From: PCRC01 sp017848435
GTDB lineage: Bacteria > Pseudomonadota > Gammaproteobacteria > Burkholderiales > Burkholderiaceae_C
DNA: 64,000 nt
Assembly: GCA_965284315.1 (NCBI GenBank)
Contig: OZ260072.1
Span: 1,240,001 to 1,304,000, forward strand
Direction of reading: 5' to 3'
Part shown: positions 1 through 11,021 of the stretch, piece after piece
Numbering within the stretch: position 1 is the first letter of the stretch
How the letters are laid out: each line of letters begins with the position of its first letter
Translations under genes and position numbers: made by a program
The notes under the pieces: model-generated
Databases searched by the model: none
Seen by the model: only the letters and a program-made list of their open reading frames with translations
What the model was told of the DNA's origin: nothing

Positions 1-40
1 GCCTGGTGGGTGTTTTGGGGTGTTTTGTGCCGTTAGCGGC

Positions 41-109
41 CAATTTTTATGCCAAATCGCCCGCAAGCCTTAGTAAAACCTTGTGACAACGCTATTTATT
101 CAATAGCAC
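41..109 (+). repeat. Dispersed palindromic repeat, copy A
   Basis: One of nine related copies in the window. It shares the blocks TATGCCAAA, GCCTTAGTAAAACC and the terminal hairpin GCTATTTATTCAATAGC. It lies just upstream of recQ and so within or next to its promoter region. Confidence 0.75.
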
Positions 110-131
110 TACAGCCTGAACGCCGCCCGCC

Positions 132-2030
<1,899 letters not shown>

Positions 2031-2041
2031 GCGCCGGGTGT

Positions 2042-2434
2042 TCAGAAGAACTGGTCGATCAGCTTGGCGGTGGCTTCCGCGCTGAGTGGCTTGGTCATGT
2101 AGGCCTTGATGGCCGGGTAGCGGCGGGCGCGTTCGTGGTCTTCGGCCGAGGGGGACGAGGTGAGCATCACCACCACCGCCGCCGGGTGGCGCTGGCTCAG
2201 CGTGGCGAACTGCTCCAGGAACTCGAAGCCGTTCATGCCGGGCATGTTGATGTCCAGGAAGATCAGGTCGATGTCGGGCGAGTCGGGTTTTTTCAGGTAG
2301 TCCAGCGCCTCGAAGCCGGACTCGGCCACCACCACGTCGTCCACCGCGCCGGAGCGGGTGATCATGATCTCGTGGAACACGTTGTCGGCCTCGTTGTCGT
2401 CGACCAGCATGGCCCGCTGTATTTTTTTCAACAT
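2042..2434 (-). CDS. Single-domain response regulator (CheY/Rcp-like)
   Basis: A 130-residue stand-alone receiver domain. The acidic pair Asp12-Asp13 (LVDDNEAD), the phospho-acceptor Asp61 in FLDINMPGMNG, Thr in MLTSS and the conserved Lys in MTKPL are all present. There is no output domain, so it probably acts by protein contact or as a phosphorelay partner. It lies 27 bases downstream of the histidine kinase gene on the same strand, an evident two-component pair resembling the kinase/Rcp arrangement of phytochrome-type systems. The controlled process cannot be read from the sequence. Confidence 0.9.
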   Translation of the reverse strand: MLKKIQRAMLVDDNEADNVFHEIMITRSGAVDDVVVAESGFEALDYLKKPDSPDIDLIFLDINMPGMNGFEFLEQFATLSQRHPAAVVVMLTSSPSAEDHERARRYPAIKAYMTKPLSAEATAKLIDQFF

Positions 2435-2461
2435 TGTCTCCTAGGGGCGCGCCTGTGGGGG

Positions 2462-4225
2462 TCAGGTCAGGCCGGCGGCGGCGCGTTCGGCGGCGGTGGC
2501 GGGGGTGGCCTCGGCGGGCAACTCCACATGGAATACGCTGCCTTCGCCGAGTGTGGATTCAGCCCAGATGCGGCCTTGATGGTACATCGCCACCCGGCGG
2601 CACATGGCCAGGCCAAGGCCACTGCCATCGTAGTCCTTGCGCGAATTCAGGCGGTGGAACAGCCGGAAAATCACCTCCAGCTTGTCCGGCGGAATGCCGA
2701 TGCCGTTGTCGCGCACGCTGATCTGCCAGGTCTTTTCCAGCCGCACCGCGCTCACGGTGATGTGGGGCTGGGTGCCAACACGCTGGAACTTCATGCCGTT
2801 GCTGATCAGGTTCTGCAGCAGCAGGCGCAGCATGGACGCATGGGCCTTGAGGACCGGCATCTCGCCGACGCTGATGGTGGCGTTGCGCTGGCGCAGCGTG
2901 CTGTCCATGTCCTGCTGGATCTCGGCCAGCACCACGGTCAGATCGCAGTCGGTGAAGGCGTCTTGTGGCTGCTCCAGCCGCACAAAGCTCAGCAGGTCGT
3001 CCAGCAGCCGGCGCATGCGGGTGCCGGCGCTGTTGATGAATTCCAGGTAACGGCGGGCTTTCGGGTCCAGCTGCTCGGCGGCATCGGCCGACAGCATGGT
3101 GGAGAAGTTGATGATGGAGTTCAGCGGCTCGCGCAGGTCGTGCGACAGGATGTAGATGAACTCCTTCTGCAGCGCATTGACGCGCTCCAGCGACGACACG
3201 GTGGCCCGCAGGTTGGCCTCCAGCTCCTTGAACTTGGTCACGTCGCGCGCGCGCACCACCACGCCCAGCACGTTGCCGGCGGTGTCGCGTGCCGGGGTGT
3301 ACAGGATGTCGAGGTGCTTTTCTTCCTTGGTCGGCGTCACCAGCGTCCAGCCATACTCCACCGGGTTGCCGGCCAGCGCTTCGTCCAGCAGCGGCTTGGA
3401 GGTGCGCTGGAACGCGTCTTCCCCCAGGATTTCGGCCACCGGGTGGCCTTCAATCAGGTTCAGCGGCTTGTTGATGTAGCTCTTGTAGGTGTCGTTCACG
3501 TAGCGGTACACGTAGCGCCGGTCCACGAACGAGACCATGTCGGACGAGGCCGCGCCAATCGCGCTGAGCTGGGCGCGAATCTCCAGGGACATGCGGCGTT
3601 CGTGCTGCAACGCGCGGTCCTTGAAGGCCAGCAGCTGCTGCGTTTCCAGGTGGCTGATGACCATGCGCGCCAGCAGCTGCAGGCCATTGACCTGCCCGGC
3701 GCTGAGGGTGCGCGGCTGCGTGTCCATCACGCACAGCGCGCCAATCCCTTGCCCGGTGGAGGTGACCAGCGGCGCGCCAGCATAAAAATGCACATGCGGC
3801 GCGCCCTGCACAAAGGGCGTGTTCTCAAACCGGTAGTCTTCCCGGGTGTCGGGCACCACCAGCACCTGGCTGGGGTCGCAAATCGCGTAGGCGCAGAACA
3901 GCAGGTCGGTCTGCACCGCATCGGCACGCAGACCGCCACCGGGGGTGTACCACTGCAGGCTGCCGTTGATCAGCGCCAGCGCCACCAGCGGCACGCCGCA
4001 CAGCTCGGCCGCCAGCGCGGCCACATCGGTCAGCTCGCCACCGGCGTTGGTTTCCGGCTGCTCGTCCTGCGGCGTGGCAGGCAGCCCCTGGTCGCCGGGC
4101 ACTTCCTCGTGGGCCACCACCTCGTGCAGCGTCATGCCGGGCACCGCCGGTCGCGCGAGACGGGCGCAGAAAAATGGAAATGTAGGCGGTGTGTCATGGT
4201 CTGGGGCCGAGATGTTGGGCATCAT
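2462..4225 (-). CDS. GAF-PAS hybrid sensor histidine kinase
   Basis: Cytoplasmic sensor kinase. The order is an N-terminal GAF-like domain (about residues 60-200), a PAS domain with its PAC segment (about 220-340), a HisKA domain with the phospho-acceptor His in SHDLREPLNS, and a HATPase domain with N, G1 and G2 boxes (NLISNGMKF, DNGIGIPPD, GSGLGLA). The tail FHRLNSRKDYDGSGLGLA resembles phytochrome-family kinases, but no chromophore-attachment region was recognised. I chose the ATG at 4225; a TTG at 4255 is also in frame and neither has a strong ribosome binding site. It is followed after 27 bases by its likely partner receiver protein. Confidence 0.88.
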   Translation of the reverse strand: MMPNISAPDHDTPPTFPFFCARLARPAVPGMTLHEVVAHEEVPGDQGLPATPQDEQPETNAGGELTDVAALAAELCGVPLVALALINGSLQWYTPGGGLRADAVQTDLLFCAYAICDPSQVLVVPDTREDYRFENTPFVQGAPHVHFYAGAPLVTSTGQGIGALCVMDTQPRTLSAGQVNGLQLLARMVISHLETQQLLAFKDRALQHERRMSLEIRAQLSAIGAASSDMVSFVDRRYVYRYVNDTYKSYINKPLNLIEGHPVAEILGEDAFQRTSKPLLDEALAGNPVEYGWTLVTPTKEEKHLDILYTPARDTAGNVLGVVVRARDVTKFKELEANLRATVSSLERVNALQKEFIYILSHDLREPLNSIINFSTMLSADAAEQLDPKARRYLEFINSAGTRMRRLLDDLLSFVRLEQPQDAFTDCDLTVVLAEIQQDMDSTLRQRNATISVGEMPVLKAHASMLRLLLQNLISNGMKFQRVGTQPHITVSAVRLEKTWQISVRDNGIGIPPDKLEVIFRLFHRLNSRKDYDGSGLGLAMCRRVAMYHQGRIWAESTLGEGSVFHVELPAEATPATAAERAAAGLT

Positions 4226-4370
4226 CCGGGAAAAACAGGGTCGGCCAAAGCGCAATCATCGGGCGTATTCTGGCCTTGTTCGCGCGCTGGCGTGCAACGC
4301 CGGCCCAGCCTCTTTCAGGAAAACGGGCCAGCGGTTAAAATCTTGGGCTGTCTTGATATGAAAGCTTGAG

Positions 4371-4529
4371 ATGTCTGCTCCCCACCATGCCGCTGCCCCC
4401 GCCACGACCAACACCGACCACCCTGTGGACGTGGTCGAATCCATTGTGCCGCTGATGCCCATCGTGTTGCCCGTGGCCGGTGGTGTGCTGATGTTCCTGT
4501 TGGCCTTCATCGCTGTTTTCATGGCCTGA
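4371..4529 (+). CDS. Small single-span membrane protein, 52 residues
   Basis: A short ORF encoding an Ala/Pro/Thr-rich start (MSAPHHAAAPATTNTDH) followed by one long hydrophobic helix ending in IAVFMA. It fits the gap between the divergent kinase gene and pckG, and a strong hairpin follows its stop. The ribosome binding site (TTGAG) is weak. The family is not recognised. Codon use is GC-rich like the neighbours, and the hydrophobic block supports a real protein rather than chance. Confidence 0.55.
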   Translation: MSAPHHAAAPATTNTDHPVDVVESIVPLMPIVLPVAGGVLMFLLAFIAVFMA

Positions 4530-4834
4530 AGAGCATCCCGGGAGTGTCTCCCGGCGCCGGGCATAACCTTATGCAAGTTTTGCATGTAATTGCTTGGTAA
4601 CTGACACGCTGCCTTCATAAAATAGCAGTTCTTGGCCGACCCGCGGTTCAAATGCCGGGCCCACCCGCCCCCATTTGACACCTGCGCTGTGCGCACCCCG
4701 CCAGCAATCCGCCCGCCGACCGAGCCCTTGGCTGGAATCAGACCGATTTCAAAAGCCGGCGCTCTAACGTCGTTCCGACACCGTTGGTACAACCGCCTCT
4801 TTTTGAAATCAGTTTTCAAACTTAGGAGCCTCCG
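4530..4834 (+). promoter_or_regulatory. Upstream region of pckG with hairpin and 6-3-6 inverted repeat
   Basis: About 305 bases without a gene. It holds a 7-bp GC-rich hairpin at 4538-4554 (CCGGGAG/CTCCCGG, loop TGT, no T-tract), probably ending the small upstream gene. It also holds an operator-like inverted repeat at 4571-4585, ATGCAA-GTT-TTGCAT. The pckG ribosome binding site AGGAG is at 4824-4828. No convincing sigma-70 promoter could be assigned by eye. Confidence 0.5.
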
Positions 4835-6688
4835 ATGAACTCACCCGCAATGCAGGGCCTGGCGATCAACGCCCCTGGCCATGTGAAAAATGCCAAACTG
4901 GTGGCCTGGGTGGCCGACATGGCCGCGCTGTGCAAGCCCGAATCCATCTACTGGTGCGACGGCAGCCAGGAAGAATACGATCGCCTGTGCGCCCAGCTCG
5001 TGGCGGCGGGCACCTTCAAAAAGCTCAACGAAGCCAAGCGCCCCAACAGCTTTCTGGCCTGCTCCGACCCCTCGGACGTGGCCCGCGTCGAAGACCGCAC
5101 CTACATCTGCAGCGCGAGCAAGGAAAGCGCCGGCCCCACCAACAACTGGATGGAACCGGCCGAGATGCGCGCCACGCTCAACCCCCTGTTCGACGGCTGC
5201 ATGAAGGGCCGCACCATGTACGTGGTGCCGTTCTCGATGGGCCCGCTGGGTTCGCCGATTGCGCACATCGGCATTGAATTGAGTGACAGCCCCTACGTGG
5301 CCGTCAACATGCGCATCATGACCCGCATGGGCAAGGCCGTGTACGACGTGCTGGGAGTCAACGGCGAGTTCGTGCCCTGCGTGCACACCGTGGGCGCGCC
5401 GCTGGCAGCCGGCCAGGCCGACGTGTCCTGGCCCTGCAACAAGACCAAGTACATCGTCCACTACCCCGAAACCCGCGAGATCTGGAGCTACGGCTCGGGT
5501 TACGGCGGCAACGCGCTGCTGGGCAAGAAGTGCTTTGCACTGCGCATCGCCTCCAATATGGGCCGCGACGAAGGCTGGCTGGCCGAGCACATGCTCATCC
5601 TCGGCGTGACCAACCCGCAAGGCAAGAAGTACCACGTGGCAGCGGCTTTCCCCAGCGCCTGCGGCAAGACCAATTTCGCGATGCTGATCCCGCCAGCCGG
5701 CTTTGACGGCTGGAGCGTCACCACCATCGGTGATGACATCGCCTGGATCAAGCCGCAGGCCGACGGCTCGCTGCGCGCCATCAACCCCGAAGCGGGTTAC
5801 TTCGGCGTGGCCCCCGGCACCAACACGCTGACCAACCCCAACTGCATGGCCAGCCTGAACGAGAACGTGATCTTCACCAACGTCGCGCTGACCGACGATG
5901 GCGACGTGTGGTGGGAAGGCATGGGCGACGCTCCGGCCCACGCCATCGACTGGCAGGGCAAGGACTGGACACCCGAGATCGCCAAGGAAACCGGCGCCAA
6001 GGCTGCCCACCCGAACGCCCGCTTCACCGTGGCCGCCGCCAACAACCCGGCGCTCGACCCCGAATGGGACAACCCGGCCGGCGTGAAGATCGACGCCTTC
6101 ATCTTCGGTGGCCGCCGCTCCACCACCGTGCCGCTGGTCACCGAGGCCCGCAACTGGACCGAAGGCGTCTACATGGCCGCCACCATGGGCTCGGAAACCA
6201 CCGCTGCGGCCTTTGGCCAGCAGGGCGTGGTGCGGCGTGACCCGTTCGCGATGCTGCCCTTCATGGGCTACAACATGAGCGACTACTTCCAGCACTGGCT
6301 GAACCTGGGCAAGAAGCTCGAAGCCTCTGGCGCCAAGCTGCCCGGCATCTACTGCGTCAACTGGTTCCGCAAGGGCGAAGACGGCAAGTTCGTCTGGCCC
6401 GGCTACGGCGAGAACATGCGCGTGCTGAAGTGGATGATCGACCGCATTGAAGGCAAGGCCAACAAGGGCACCGAGCACGCGATTGGCACCAGCCCGTCCT
6501 ACGAAGAACTGAACTGGACCGGCCTGGACTTCACGGCCGAGCAGTTCAAGACCGTCACCAGCATCGACACCGCCGCCTGGCAGGCCGAGCTGAAGCTGCA
6601 CGACGAACTGTTCACCCAGCTCGCCTACCACCTGCCAGCCGAACTGACCGCCACCAAGGCCCAGATCGAGAAGCGCCTGGCCGCCTGA
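4835..6688 (+). CDS. pckG: Phosphoenolpyruvate carboxykinase (GTP)
   Basis: Converts oxaloacetate and GTP to phosphoenolpyruvate, GDP and CO2, the entry to gluconeogenesis. The 617-residue protein aligns with GTP-type rather than ATP-type enzymes: ASNMGRDEGWLAEHM, the P-loop with the reactive Cys in FPSACGKTNFAML, and IGDDIAWI for metal binding. The start ATG has an AGGAG six bases upstream. A strong intrinsic terminator follows, so it is transcribed alone. The inverted repeat at 4571-4585 may be its regulator site. Confidence 0.97.
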   Translation: MNSPAMQGLAINAPGHVKNAKLVAWVADMAALCKPESIYWCDGSQEEYDRLCAQLVAAGTFKKLNEAKRPNSFLACSDPSDVARVEDRTYICSASKESAGPTNNWMEPAEMRATLNPLFDGCMKGRTMYVVPFSMGPLGSPIAHIGIELSDSPYVAVNMRIMTRMGKAVYDVLGVNGEFVPCVHTVGAPLAAGQADVSWPCNKTKYIVHYPETREIWSYGSGYGGNALLGKKCFALRIASNMGRDEGWLAEHMLILGVTNPQGKKYHVAAAFPSACGKTNFAMLIPPAGFDGWSVTTIGDDIAWIKPQADGSLRAINPEAGYFGVAPGTNTLTNPNCMASLNENVIFTNVALTDDGDVWWEGMGDAPAHAIDWQGKDWTPEIAKETGAKAAHPNARFTVAAANNPALDPEWDNPAGVKIDAFIFGGRRSTTVPLVTEARNWTEGVYMAATMGSETTAAAFGQQGVVRRDPFAMLPFMGYNMSDYFQHWLNLGKKLEASGAKLPGIYCVNWFRKGEDGKFVWPGYGENMRVLKWMIDRIEGKANKGTEHAIGTSPSYEELNWTGLDFTAEQFKTVTSIDTAAWQAELKLHDELFTQLAYHLPAELTATKAQIEKRLAA

Positions 6689-6740
6689 TGGTTTTTTGAC
6701 AAGAGTAAATGGCAGCCCCCTACCCGGGGCCACCATCCCA

Positions 6741-6773
6741 GCCGCCCGGGCCACAAACCCGGGCGGCTTTTTT
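6741..6773 (+). terminator. Intrinsic terminator of pckG
   Basis: Perfect 10-bp stem GCCGCCCGGG / CCCGGGCGGC with a 7-base loop, followed by six T residues. Confidence 0.93.
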
Positions 6774-6844
6774 GCATTTCAGGCTTTAGATTTACCTGTA
6801 CCCAGCATCGAATGTGATTGGGCAGCGACAGTTTCTACAGCAAA

Positions 6845-7279
6845 TCAACCCAGACCGCGCACGTCCTGCGCGGCATCTCGCGACATCGCGCAGCTGAGTT
6901 CGGCCATCACCCGGCCATCCGTCAGCGCCACCGCCCAGATCTGTGCGTCCGACGCCGCCTCGCGGCGCGCGTCTTGCCAGCGTGCGGCCCAGGAACGCAG
7001 TTGCTGGACCAGCCCGCGCAGCGGCCCGGCCAGAAGCGCCAGCCCGGCGAAGGCCACACTCCACAACACAATCCATGCGGCCAGCAGATGGCCCTCGGTC
7101 CAGTTGCCAATGATCTGGTTGGCCGTCACCAGCAGGGCCGACACCACCGCCGCCAGCAGCAGCGTGGCCACGCCCCGCCCAACGGGTGTTACCGGGTGGA
7201 TGGCGCGGTCGGTTGCCGCAGCCGCGCGTGCCATGCCCAGCGGCAGGGCCGGAAAACGGGTTTGTACAAAACTGGCCAT
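6845..7279 (-). CDS. Two-span membrane protein, function unknown
   Basis: A 144-residue protein with a basic/hydrophobic N-terminus, two predicted transmembrane helices (about residues 36-58 and 66-90) and a C-terminal half rich in Ala, Arg and Trp. The ATG at 7279 has a good GGGAG ribosome binding site, and longer upstream starts were rejected for that reason. It is divergent from the LysR gene at 7405, so the two share a 125-bp promoter region and the regulator may control this gene. No family recognised. Confidence 0.72.
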   Translation of the reverse strand: MASFVQTRFPALPLGMARAAAATDRAIHPVTPVGRGVATLLLAAVVSALLVTANQIIGNWTEGHLLAAWIVLWSVAFAGLALLAGPLRGLVQQLRSWAARWQDARREAASDAQIWAVALTDGRVMAELSCAMSRDAAQDVRGLG

Positions 7280-7404
7280 GGTGAACTCCCTTCAGTGAAT
7301 CGATACAACGGTTCCATACTAGGGTAATTACCAGTGTCATTCAAATTTAGATGTGTGATTCCAGTTATTCACCCAGATAATGACTTGGCACCCAACTCCC
7401 TGCC

Positions 7405-8364
7405 ATGCACACCCCCAATTTCCGCACCCTGGACCTGAACCTGCTGCGGGTTTTTGACGAAATCATGGCCGAGCGCAGCCTGACCCGCGCCGCCCACAAG
7501 CTGGCGCTCACGCAACCCGCCGTGAGCAACGCGCTGCGCCGCCTGCGCGAGGTGCTGGGCGACGACCTGGTGCAGCGCAGTGGCCAGGGCATGGCACCCA
7601 CGCCGCGCGGGCTGGCGCTGTGGCCGGCGGTGCGCGACGCGCTGCGCCAGCTCGAAGCCCTGCTGGCCCCCGGTGATTTTGTCCCGGCCGAGGCGACCAA
7701 CACCTTTGTGCTGGCCATGGCCGACGCCACCGCCGCCGACCTCATGCCCGGCCTGGTGGCGGTGATGGCGCGCGAGGCGCCGGGTGTGTCGGTGCGGGTG
7801 CTGCCGCTGACCACCCGCGACCCGCGCCGCCTGCTCGACGACGAAGCCGCCGACCTCGCCATCGGCTATTTCCCCGCCGTGCTGGCCGACCTGACGGCCC
7901 GCGCGCAGGCCGGCGAGGCGGTGGGTTTTGCCCACCACCGGCTCTACGACGGCGAGTATGTGTGTGTGATGCGGCGTGGCCATCCGCTGTCGCGTGGCCC
8001 GTTGACGCTGGAGCGCTACCGCTCGGCACGGCATCTGCTGGTGAGCTTTTCCGGCCGGCCTTATGGTTTTGTTGACGAAGCGCTGGCATCGCTGGGCCTG
8101 CAGCGCCGGGTAGTGGTCACGGTCAACCAGTTTTTCACCGGCGGCCGGGTGGTGGCCAGCTCAGACTTGCTGGCGGTTTTGCCGCGCCACTTTGTGCCGG
8201 TCACAGGCATGGGCGACGCGCTGGTGGTGCGCGAGCTGCCGCTGGCCATGCCCACGGTGCATGTCGATGCGCTGTGGCACCAGCGCCACCAGCACCTGGC
8301 GGCACACCAGTGGCTGCGCGGCGCACTGGTACAGGCCAGCCAGCAAGCCTTTACCGAAAAGTAA
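7405..8364 (+). CDS. LysR-family transcriptional regulator
   Basis: A 319-residue DNA-binding regulator. The N-terminal winged helix-turn-helix is clear (LNLLRVFDEIMAERSLTRAA, then QPAVSNALRRLRE), followed by a periplasmic-binding-protein-like effector domain (from about residue 95). The start motif LDLNLLRVFDEI matches the NodD/PcpR-like subgroup of LysR proteins. It is divergent from a membrane-protein gene and lies upstream of an MFS transporter gene on the same strand, so either neighbour could be its target. The effector is unknown. Confidence 0.92.
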   Translation: MHTPNFRTLDLNLLRVFDEIMAERSLTRAAHKLALTQPAVSNALRRLREVLGDDLVQRSGQGMAPTPRGLALWPAVRDALRQLEALLAPGDFVPAEATNTFVLAMADATAADLMPGLVAVMAREAPGVSVRVLPLTTRDPRRLLDDEAADLAIGYFPAVLADLTARAQAGEAVGFAHHRLYDGEYVCVMRRGHPLSRGPLTLERYRSARHLLVSFSGRPYGFVDEALASLGLQRRVVVTVNQFFTGGRVVASSDLLAVLPRHFVPVTGMGDALVVRELPLAMPTVHVDALWHQRHQHLAAHQWLRGALVQASQQAFTEK

Positions 8365-8545
8365 GTACCGGCTTTCATGGAAGATCAAGCCAGCGCTGGG
8401 CAGTCGGTGTGCGCTTTTTCCGCCGCCGCAGAAGGTGGCCACAGCGGTGCGGTTGGCGAGTTGCAGGCTGCCAGCCTGGGCGGGTTCAAACCAGGTGGTC
8501 ATGGGTGACAGCACCGTCCGGGCATGTGCCGCAAAATCAGGCACC

Positions 8546-9757
8546 ATGTCTTCTGCCACCCCCGTTTTGTCGCCCCGGCGCGTGCTGGCGCTGGCCCTGG
8601 CGTTGTCTCTCGGCGCGGCCATTTCGCTGGGCATCACCCGCTTTGCCTACGGCCTGCTGCTGCCGGCCATGCGGAATGACCTGGGCTGGTCGTACACGCT
8701 GGCGGGCGCCATGAACACGGTCAACGCGTTGGGCTACCTGCTGGGCGCGCTGGCCACCCCCCGGCTGCTGCAGCGCTTCGGGCCGTCGCGGCTGATGCTG
8801 GCGGGCGCTTTTCTGGCCAGCGTGTTCATGGGCCTGAGTGGCTTTTTCACCGAGCCCACGCCCTTGCTGCTGCAGCGCCTCTTGGCCGGTGTGACCAGCG
8901 CCTTCATTTTTGTGGCCGGTGGGCTGCTGGCGGCGCGGCTGGGCGCGCTGCAGCCGCAGCGCAGCGGCCTGTTGATTGGCCTGTACTACGGTGGCACCGG
9001 GCTGGGCATCACGCTCTCGGCGGTGCTGGTGCCCGAGGTGCTGGACGCCGCACAGGGCGTGCCGCACGGCTGGGCCTGGGCCTGGTGGGCGCTGGCGCTG
9101 GCCTGTTGTGCGGCCAGCGTGGTGATGCTGTGGCCGGCCCGGGTGCTGGACGGCATGGGGCAGCCACCGGCAGCCAGCGGCGCGTCGGCCGGCGTTTTTC
9201 GCTGGCGGCCCATGGGCTACGCGCTGGCCGGCTACACGCTGTTTGGCGCAGGCTACATCGGCTACATGACCTTTGTGATTGCGCTGCTGCGCGAGCAGGG
9301 CGCCAGCGGCACAGCCATCACGGTGTTTTACGCGCTGCTGGGGCTGGCGGTGGTGGCGTCGTCGCGCATCTGGGCCGGGCTGCTGGACCGCAGCAAGGGC
9401 GGCGGCGCGCTGGCGCTGCTGAGTGCGCTGCTGGGCGCGGCCACGCTGCTGCCGGCGCTCACCAGTGCTTGGCCAGCGGTGCTGCTTTCCGGCCTGGTGT
9501 TTGGCGGGGTGATGCTGTCGGTGGTGGCCTCCACCACCGCGCTGGTGCGGCACAACCTGCCGCAGGCGCAGTGGGCGGCGGGCATCAGCGCCTTCACCAT
9601 CGTCTTTGCGGCGGGGCAGATCGTCGGCCCGACGGTGGTGGGCTTCATTGCCGACAGTGCCGGCGGCCTGGCGCGGGGGCTGGTGGTGTCGGCGCTGACG
9701 CTGTGGCTGGGCACGGCGCTGGCCTGGCGGCAAAAACCGCTGCCACCACCGCGCTGA
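8546..9757 (+). CDS. MFS transporter, YbfB/YjiJ-like
   Basis: A 403-residue, roughly 12-span inner-membrane transporter. The N-terminal signature around GITRFAYGLLLPAMR and the repeated Gly-rich helices (GYLLGALATPRLL, GFIADSAGGLARG) match the YbfB/YjiJ family of major facilitator proteins, whose substrates are largely unknown. I chose the ATG at 8546 (MSSATPVLSPRR) because the hydrophobic core starts about 15 residues later; the frame is open much further upstream over the LysR gene's 3' end. The 181-bp gap to the LysR gene allows its own promoter. Confidence 0.88.
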   Translation: MSSATPVLSPRRVLALALALSLGAAISLGITRFAYGLLLPAMRNDLGWSYTLAGAMNTVNALGYLLGALATPRLLQRFGPSRLMLAGAFLASVFMGLSGFFTEPTPLLLQRLLAGVTSAFIFVAGGLLAARLGALQPQRSGLLIGLYYGGTGLGITLSAVLVPEVLDAAQGVPHGWAWAWWALALACCAASVVMLWPARVLDGMGQPPAASGASAGVFRWRPMGYALAGYTLFGAGYIGYMTFVIALLREQGASGTAITVFYALLGLAVVASSRIWAGLLDRSKGGGALALLSALLGAATLLPALTSAWPAVLLSGLVFGGVMLSVVASTTALVRHNLPQAQWAAGISAFTIVFAAGQIVGPTVVGFIADSAGGLARGLVVSALTLWLGTALAWRQKPLPPPR

Positions 9758-9877
9758 AGGCTGGCGGCGCCGTCCTACAGGCGCCAGCGCTGGGCACTGA
9801 TGCCGCGGGCACAGGCCGCTGTCTACCATTTCAGCTACCAACCGTCGCGGGGATGTGCCCCGAACCAGGAGACTGTG

Positions 9878-10063
9878 ATGCTGAAGTACGCGATTATTTT
9901 TGCTGTGATTGCCCTCGTGGCAGGGGCTTTGGGTTTTGGGGGCGTGGCCGCCGGTGCGGCAGGCATTGCCAAGATTCTGTTTGGCCTGTTTTTGCTGGTG
10001 GCGATCGTGTTCCTGGTGCTGGCGGCTTTGGGTGTGGGCGCCGCGCGCAAGGTGCTGAAGTAA
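9878..10063 (+). CDS. DUF1328 (YtjA/UPF0391-like) small membrane protein
   Basis: A 61-residue protein with two hydrophobic helices separated by a Gly/Ala-rich turn (FGGVAAGAAGIAKILFG), the hallmark of DUF1328 (UPF0391). The ATG is preceded by AGGAG eight bases upstream. Members are small inner-membrane proteins, sometimes stress-induced; the molecular role is unknown. It lies alone between the MFS and transglutaminase-like genes. Confidence 0.9.
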   Translation: MLKYAIIFAVIALVAGALGFGGVAAGAAGIAKILFGLFLLVAIVFLVLAALGVGAARKVLK

Positions 10064-10100
10064 GCGCCGGCTCTCACCCTGTCTACCATCAAAGCTGAAC

Positions 10101-10907
10101 ATGAGCCTTTGCCACATTGACGCCACGCTGGAATACGCGCTGGCCGGACCGACCCATTTGCTGTTCAACATCGAGGCCGCCCACGTGGACGGCCAGCGCA
10201 TCGTGAACGAGCAGTTGCACGTGCACCCGCCGCTGGGCATCCACCGCTTCAGCGACCACGGCAATGGCAACCGCTTCCTGCGGCTGAACGCGCAGGCCGG
10301 CACCTTCAAGCTGCATTACCAGGCGCAGGTGGCCCTGGTGCGCCCCAGCAGCACCGCCGGGCTGGCAGAGGTGCCGGTGCAGGCGCTGCCCGACCAGGTG
10401 CTGCATTACCTGATGCCCACCCGCTACTGCGAGTCGGACCTGATGGGGCAACAGGCGCAGGCGCTGTTTGGCAACCTGCCGCCGGGCATTGGCCGGGTGA
10501 CGGCGATTGCCCAATGGCTGCAGGCCAACATTGCCTACGAGGTGGGCACCACCAACGGCACCACCTCGGCCAGCGACGTGTACGCGCAGCGCACCGGCGT
10601 CTGCCGCGACTTTGCGCACCTGGGCATCACCTTTTGCCGCGCGCTCAACATCCCGGCGCGGCTGGTGGTGGGCTATGTGCGGTTTGACGAACCGCCGCAA
10701 GACTTCCACGCCGTCTTCGAGGCCTGGCTGGGCGGGCGCTGGGTGCTGTTTGACGGCACCGGCCGCGACGCGAAAGACGTGGCCTTTGCGACGATGTTTG
10801 GCCCGCCCGTGCAGATGACGCACATGGCGCTGAAGATCGACGGCGAGGGGGGTGGCGCGCCCATCGTGGGCGGCACTGTGCCGGCGCAGGCCGTTGCGGT
10901 GGCCTGA
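10101..10907 (+). CDS. Transglutaminase-like domain protein
   Basis: A 268-residue protein. The N-terminal beta-rich half is typical of bacterial transglutaminase-like proteins, and the C-terminal half carries the Cys-His-Asp triad: Cys in TGVCRDFAHL, His in DFHAVFEAWL and Asp in LFDGTGRD. Such proteins are probable cysteine proteases or amidases rather than crosslinking enzymes. No signal peptide is seen, so it is probably cytoplasmic. It starts 37 bases after the DUF1328 gene. The substrate cannot be inferred. Confidence 0.88.
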   Translation: MSLCHIDATLEYALAGPTHLLFNIEAAHVDGQRIVNEQLHVHPPLGIHRFSDHGNGNRFLRLNAQAGTFKLHYQAQVALVRPSSTAGLAEVPVQALPDQVLHYLMPTRYCESDLMGQQAQALFGNLPPGIGRVTAIAQWLQANIAYEVGTTNGTTSASDVYAQRTGVCRDFAHLGITFCRALNIPARLVVGYVRFDEPPQDFHAVFEAWLGGRWVLFDGTGRDAKDVAFATMFGPPVQMTHMALKIDGEGGGAPIVGGTVPAQAVAVA

Positions 10908-10943
10908 AGGGGCATTTTGAGACCCACTGGGGGAATTTGGGTC

Positions 10944-11010
10944 TGATTTTTATGCCAAACAGGCCTTGGGCCCTTGTGAAACCTAGCGATTCAGCTATAC
11001 AAACAATAGC
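10944..11010 (+). repeat. Dispersed palindromic repeat, copy B
   Basis: Shares TTTTTATGCCAAACAGGCC with copies A and C and ends in the hairpin GCTATACAAACAATAGC. It lies between the convergent transglutaminase-like and aldolase genes and could act as a two-way terminator. Confidence 0.8.
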
Positions 11011-11021
11011 ATCCGGGGTGG

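Noticed and set aside
2135..4369. 744-codon ORF antisense to the histidine kinase and response regulator
   Set aside because: It is the mirror of two clear genes, rich in His/Gln/Val as expected for an antisense frame in GC-rich DNA, and has no domain.
4841..6754. 637-codon ORF antisense to pckG
   Set aside because: It lies almost exactly opposite pckG; the long open frame follows from strong third-position GC bias, not from coding.
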